This document shows positions 62,834 through 64,000 of a stretch of 64,000 nucleotides of DNA, piece by piece. Where the stretch lies: contig NZ_WHOD01000055.1 in the NCBI RefSeq assembly GCF_013141765.1, forward strand, positions 62,001-126,000, given 5' to 3'. Both the position numbers and the translations under genes were made by a program. The DNA is from Paenibacillus foliorum. GTDB lineage: Bacteria; Bacillota; Bacilli; Paenibacillales; NBRC-103111. The notes beneath the pieces are model-generated. The model worked only from the letters and a program-made list of their open reading frames with translations. It did no database searches and was not told the DNA's origin. Position 1 is the stretch's first letter. Each line of letters begins with the position of its first letter.

Positions 62834-63898
62834 TCAATAACTCAACAATGAAGGTTGAGCTTCAGCGGCACCTACAGCTCTGCAGGATTGTCGGACAACC
62901 AATTGAGTGTCGATGAACGACTTCATTTTAACCGAATCCCCGTTCTCGATCATATCGAATAACTTCGTAACCGCTAGCTCGGCTATTTTGCCCTTTTCTA
63001 CGTGAACGGTGGTCAATTCCGGTGTTATGATTGTTGATTCCTGGATGTTATCGAATCCAATTATTGAGATATCCTGAGGAACACGGATTCCTAGCTCATT
63101 CAACGATTTGATAGTGCTAATAGCTATATAGTCACATTCGCAGAAGAGGGCGGTTGGCATAGGAGTTTTCAAGGCCTTTATTTTCTGTATAAATTCATCT
63201 TGGGAAGACACAACTGTCGGAGAAACCGAGAAGAAATGCTCGTCATCCACCGATAACTGTTCCTCAGCTAAGGCTTGCAGAAAGCCTTTCTTGCGGGAGT
63301 TGAAATTGTACATGCGAGAATTCGACTGTACATATCCAATCTGCCGATGTCCAAGGTCGAGCAGGTGACGTCCTGCTTGATAGGCGCCCATTACGTTGTT
63401 CATAACAATGAAATTGGCGTTGAATGTTTCCAGACAAGTATCCAGGACGACCAAATTGATCTGCTTTTGTGCAATTAGCCGGATTTGCTCTTGGGTGAGG
63501 TTCGTGCCAAGCAATATAATCCCATTAGATTCATGCTCAGTTTCCATAGTTTCGATGGCATCCTCAAGATTGTCCGTTTGGATAGAGGAGAAGAAAAGTG
63601 AGTAGCCGCGGGAACGACATTGTTCTTCAATATCATGAATTAACTCCATGAAAAAAGGCTGTTTGTAATATTGCTCAAGTACGATCCCTGAATTGGTGCA
63701 AGCGACGAAACGAAGTGTTTTAGTCAAACCGTATACTTTATCGGCTTTGATCATCGATCTTGGTAAATAACCGCTTTCCTTAACAATCTTTAATATTTTA
63801 AAGCGGGTTTCCTCGCTAATACCTGGTTTGCCGCTAAGCGCCAAGGAAACAGCTGATTTGGAAACATTGGCTATCCTTGCAATATCCTCCATCTTCAT
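62834..63898 (-). CDS. LacI-family transcriptional regulator
   Basis: A 354-residue regulator from ATG 63898, behind AGGAGTGG. The helix-turn-helix and hinge are MEDIARIANVSKSAVSLALSGKPGISEETR and the effector domain includes RFVACTNSGIVLEQYYKQPF, TCLETFNANFIVMNNVMGAYQA and ISIIGFDNIQESTIITPELTTV. Its target operon must lie beyond the window's right end. A palindrome just upstream suggests autoregulation. Confidence 0.9.
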   Translation of the reverse strand: MKMEDIARIANVSKSAVSLALSGKPGISEETRFKILKIVKESGYLPRSMIKADKVYGLTKTLRFVACTNSGIVLEQYYKQPFFMELIHDIEEQCRSRGYSLFFSSIQTDNLEDAIETMETEHESNGIILLGTNLTQEQIRLIAQKQINLVVLDTCLETFNANFIVMNNVMGAYQAGRHLLDLGHRQIGYVQSNSRMYNFNSRKKGFLQALAEEQLSVDDEHFFSVSPTVVSSQDEFIQKIKALKTPMPTALFCECDYIAISTIKSLNELGIRVPQDISIIGFDNIQESTIITPELTTVHVEKGKIAELAVTKLFDMIENGDSVKMKSFIDTQLVVRQSCRAVGAAEAQPSLLSY

Positions 63899-63936
63899 GA
63901 AGCAACTCCACTCCTTTGCCCAAAACAATATAAATC

Positions 63937-63954
63937 AACTAAACATGTTTAGTT
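63937..63954. promoter_or_regulatory. LacI-type operator
   Basis: AACTAAACATGTTTAGTT is a perfect 18-base palindrome located 39 bases before the LacI start codon. Its centre, AT, differs from the CG core of the operators at 23432 and 23501. Confidence 0.65.
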
Positions 63955-64000
63955 TACTATGGCATGGTCCATTATTCAAGCTGATAGAACCGAAATGATT

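Noticed and set aside
1..64000. CRISPR arrays, rRNA or tRNA genes, prophage structural genes
   Set aside because: No regularly spaced direct repeats, no cloverleaf or rRNA-like sequence and no capsid, terminase or tail genes were seen.

Overview
The window looks like chromosomal DNA of a low-to-moderate GC, endospore-forming Firmicute, most likely Paenibacillus or a close relative. Evidence for this is indirect but consistent: strong AGGAGG-type ribosome binding sites with many TTG/GTG starts, LplB/YtcP-type sugar ABC permeases with no local ATPase, a YesN-like membrane AraC regulator, a XerS-type recombinase, coproporphyrinogen oxidase (CgoX), a BshB2-like bacillithiol deacetylase, a NucA/NucB-type nuclease, cre-like (CcpA) sites and a T-box leader. 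All assignments come from reading motifs and family resemblance; no database search was run.

Layout. 1-6.6 kb: a truncated EamA exporter, a small flavoprotein, a PIN-domain/helical partner pair, a MocR regulator divergent from a drug/metabolite transporter, and xerS. 6.7-12.4 kb: a MoxR-DUF58-DUF4129 operon, a cNMP-binding/chemoreceptor-signalling fusion, a Crh-like HPr paralogue and small hypotheticals. 12.5-17.4 kb: an aldo/keto reductase, DUF3817, a NucA/NucB nuclease, a frameshifted NUDIX gene, small secreted or membrane hypotheticals and degenerate intergenic repeats. 17.5-20.8 kb: an AT-rich accessory block made of a decayed recombinase-like gene, a NADAR protein and a DUF4209-type protein with a HEPN-like RxxxxH motif. 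This is the best candidate for an undescribed (defence-type) module.

21-33 kb: cgoX, DUF2809, then a LacI-regulated carbohydrate locus with solute-binding lipoprotein, two permeases, a PHP metallohydrolase, an EEP-family phosphodiesterase/phosphatase and a GH38-like DUF5054 enzyme. 33-37 kb: a DEDDh exonuclease, an aldo/keto reductase, a NiaP-like MFS transporter and wrbA. 37-46 kb: a second carbohydrate locus with an AraC-type sensor-regulator, two permeases, a solute-binding protein, a truncated YhcH/YiaL-like gene, an HpcH/HpaI aldolase and an 808-residue alpha-glucuronidase-like protein.

46-52 kb: a T-box-controlled second-type methionyl-tRNA synthetase followed by HD-like, HIT, GNAT, ABC exporter and SRPBCC genes. 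52-58 kb: a PrpR-like regulator with a degenerate AAA+ domain and a probable threonate/erythronate-type catabolic operon (four-carbon acid sugar kinase, PdxA2, iron alcohol dehydrogenase). 58-64 kb: a structured RNA resembling part of a group II intron, bioB with a BirA box and a bioF remnant, a VanZ/RDD membrane protein, a CopZ-like protein, BshB2 and a second LacI regulator with a palindromic operator. Several genes (NUDIX, VOC, YhcH, bioF, recombinase) are broken, which points to ongoing gene decay.
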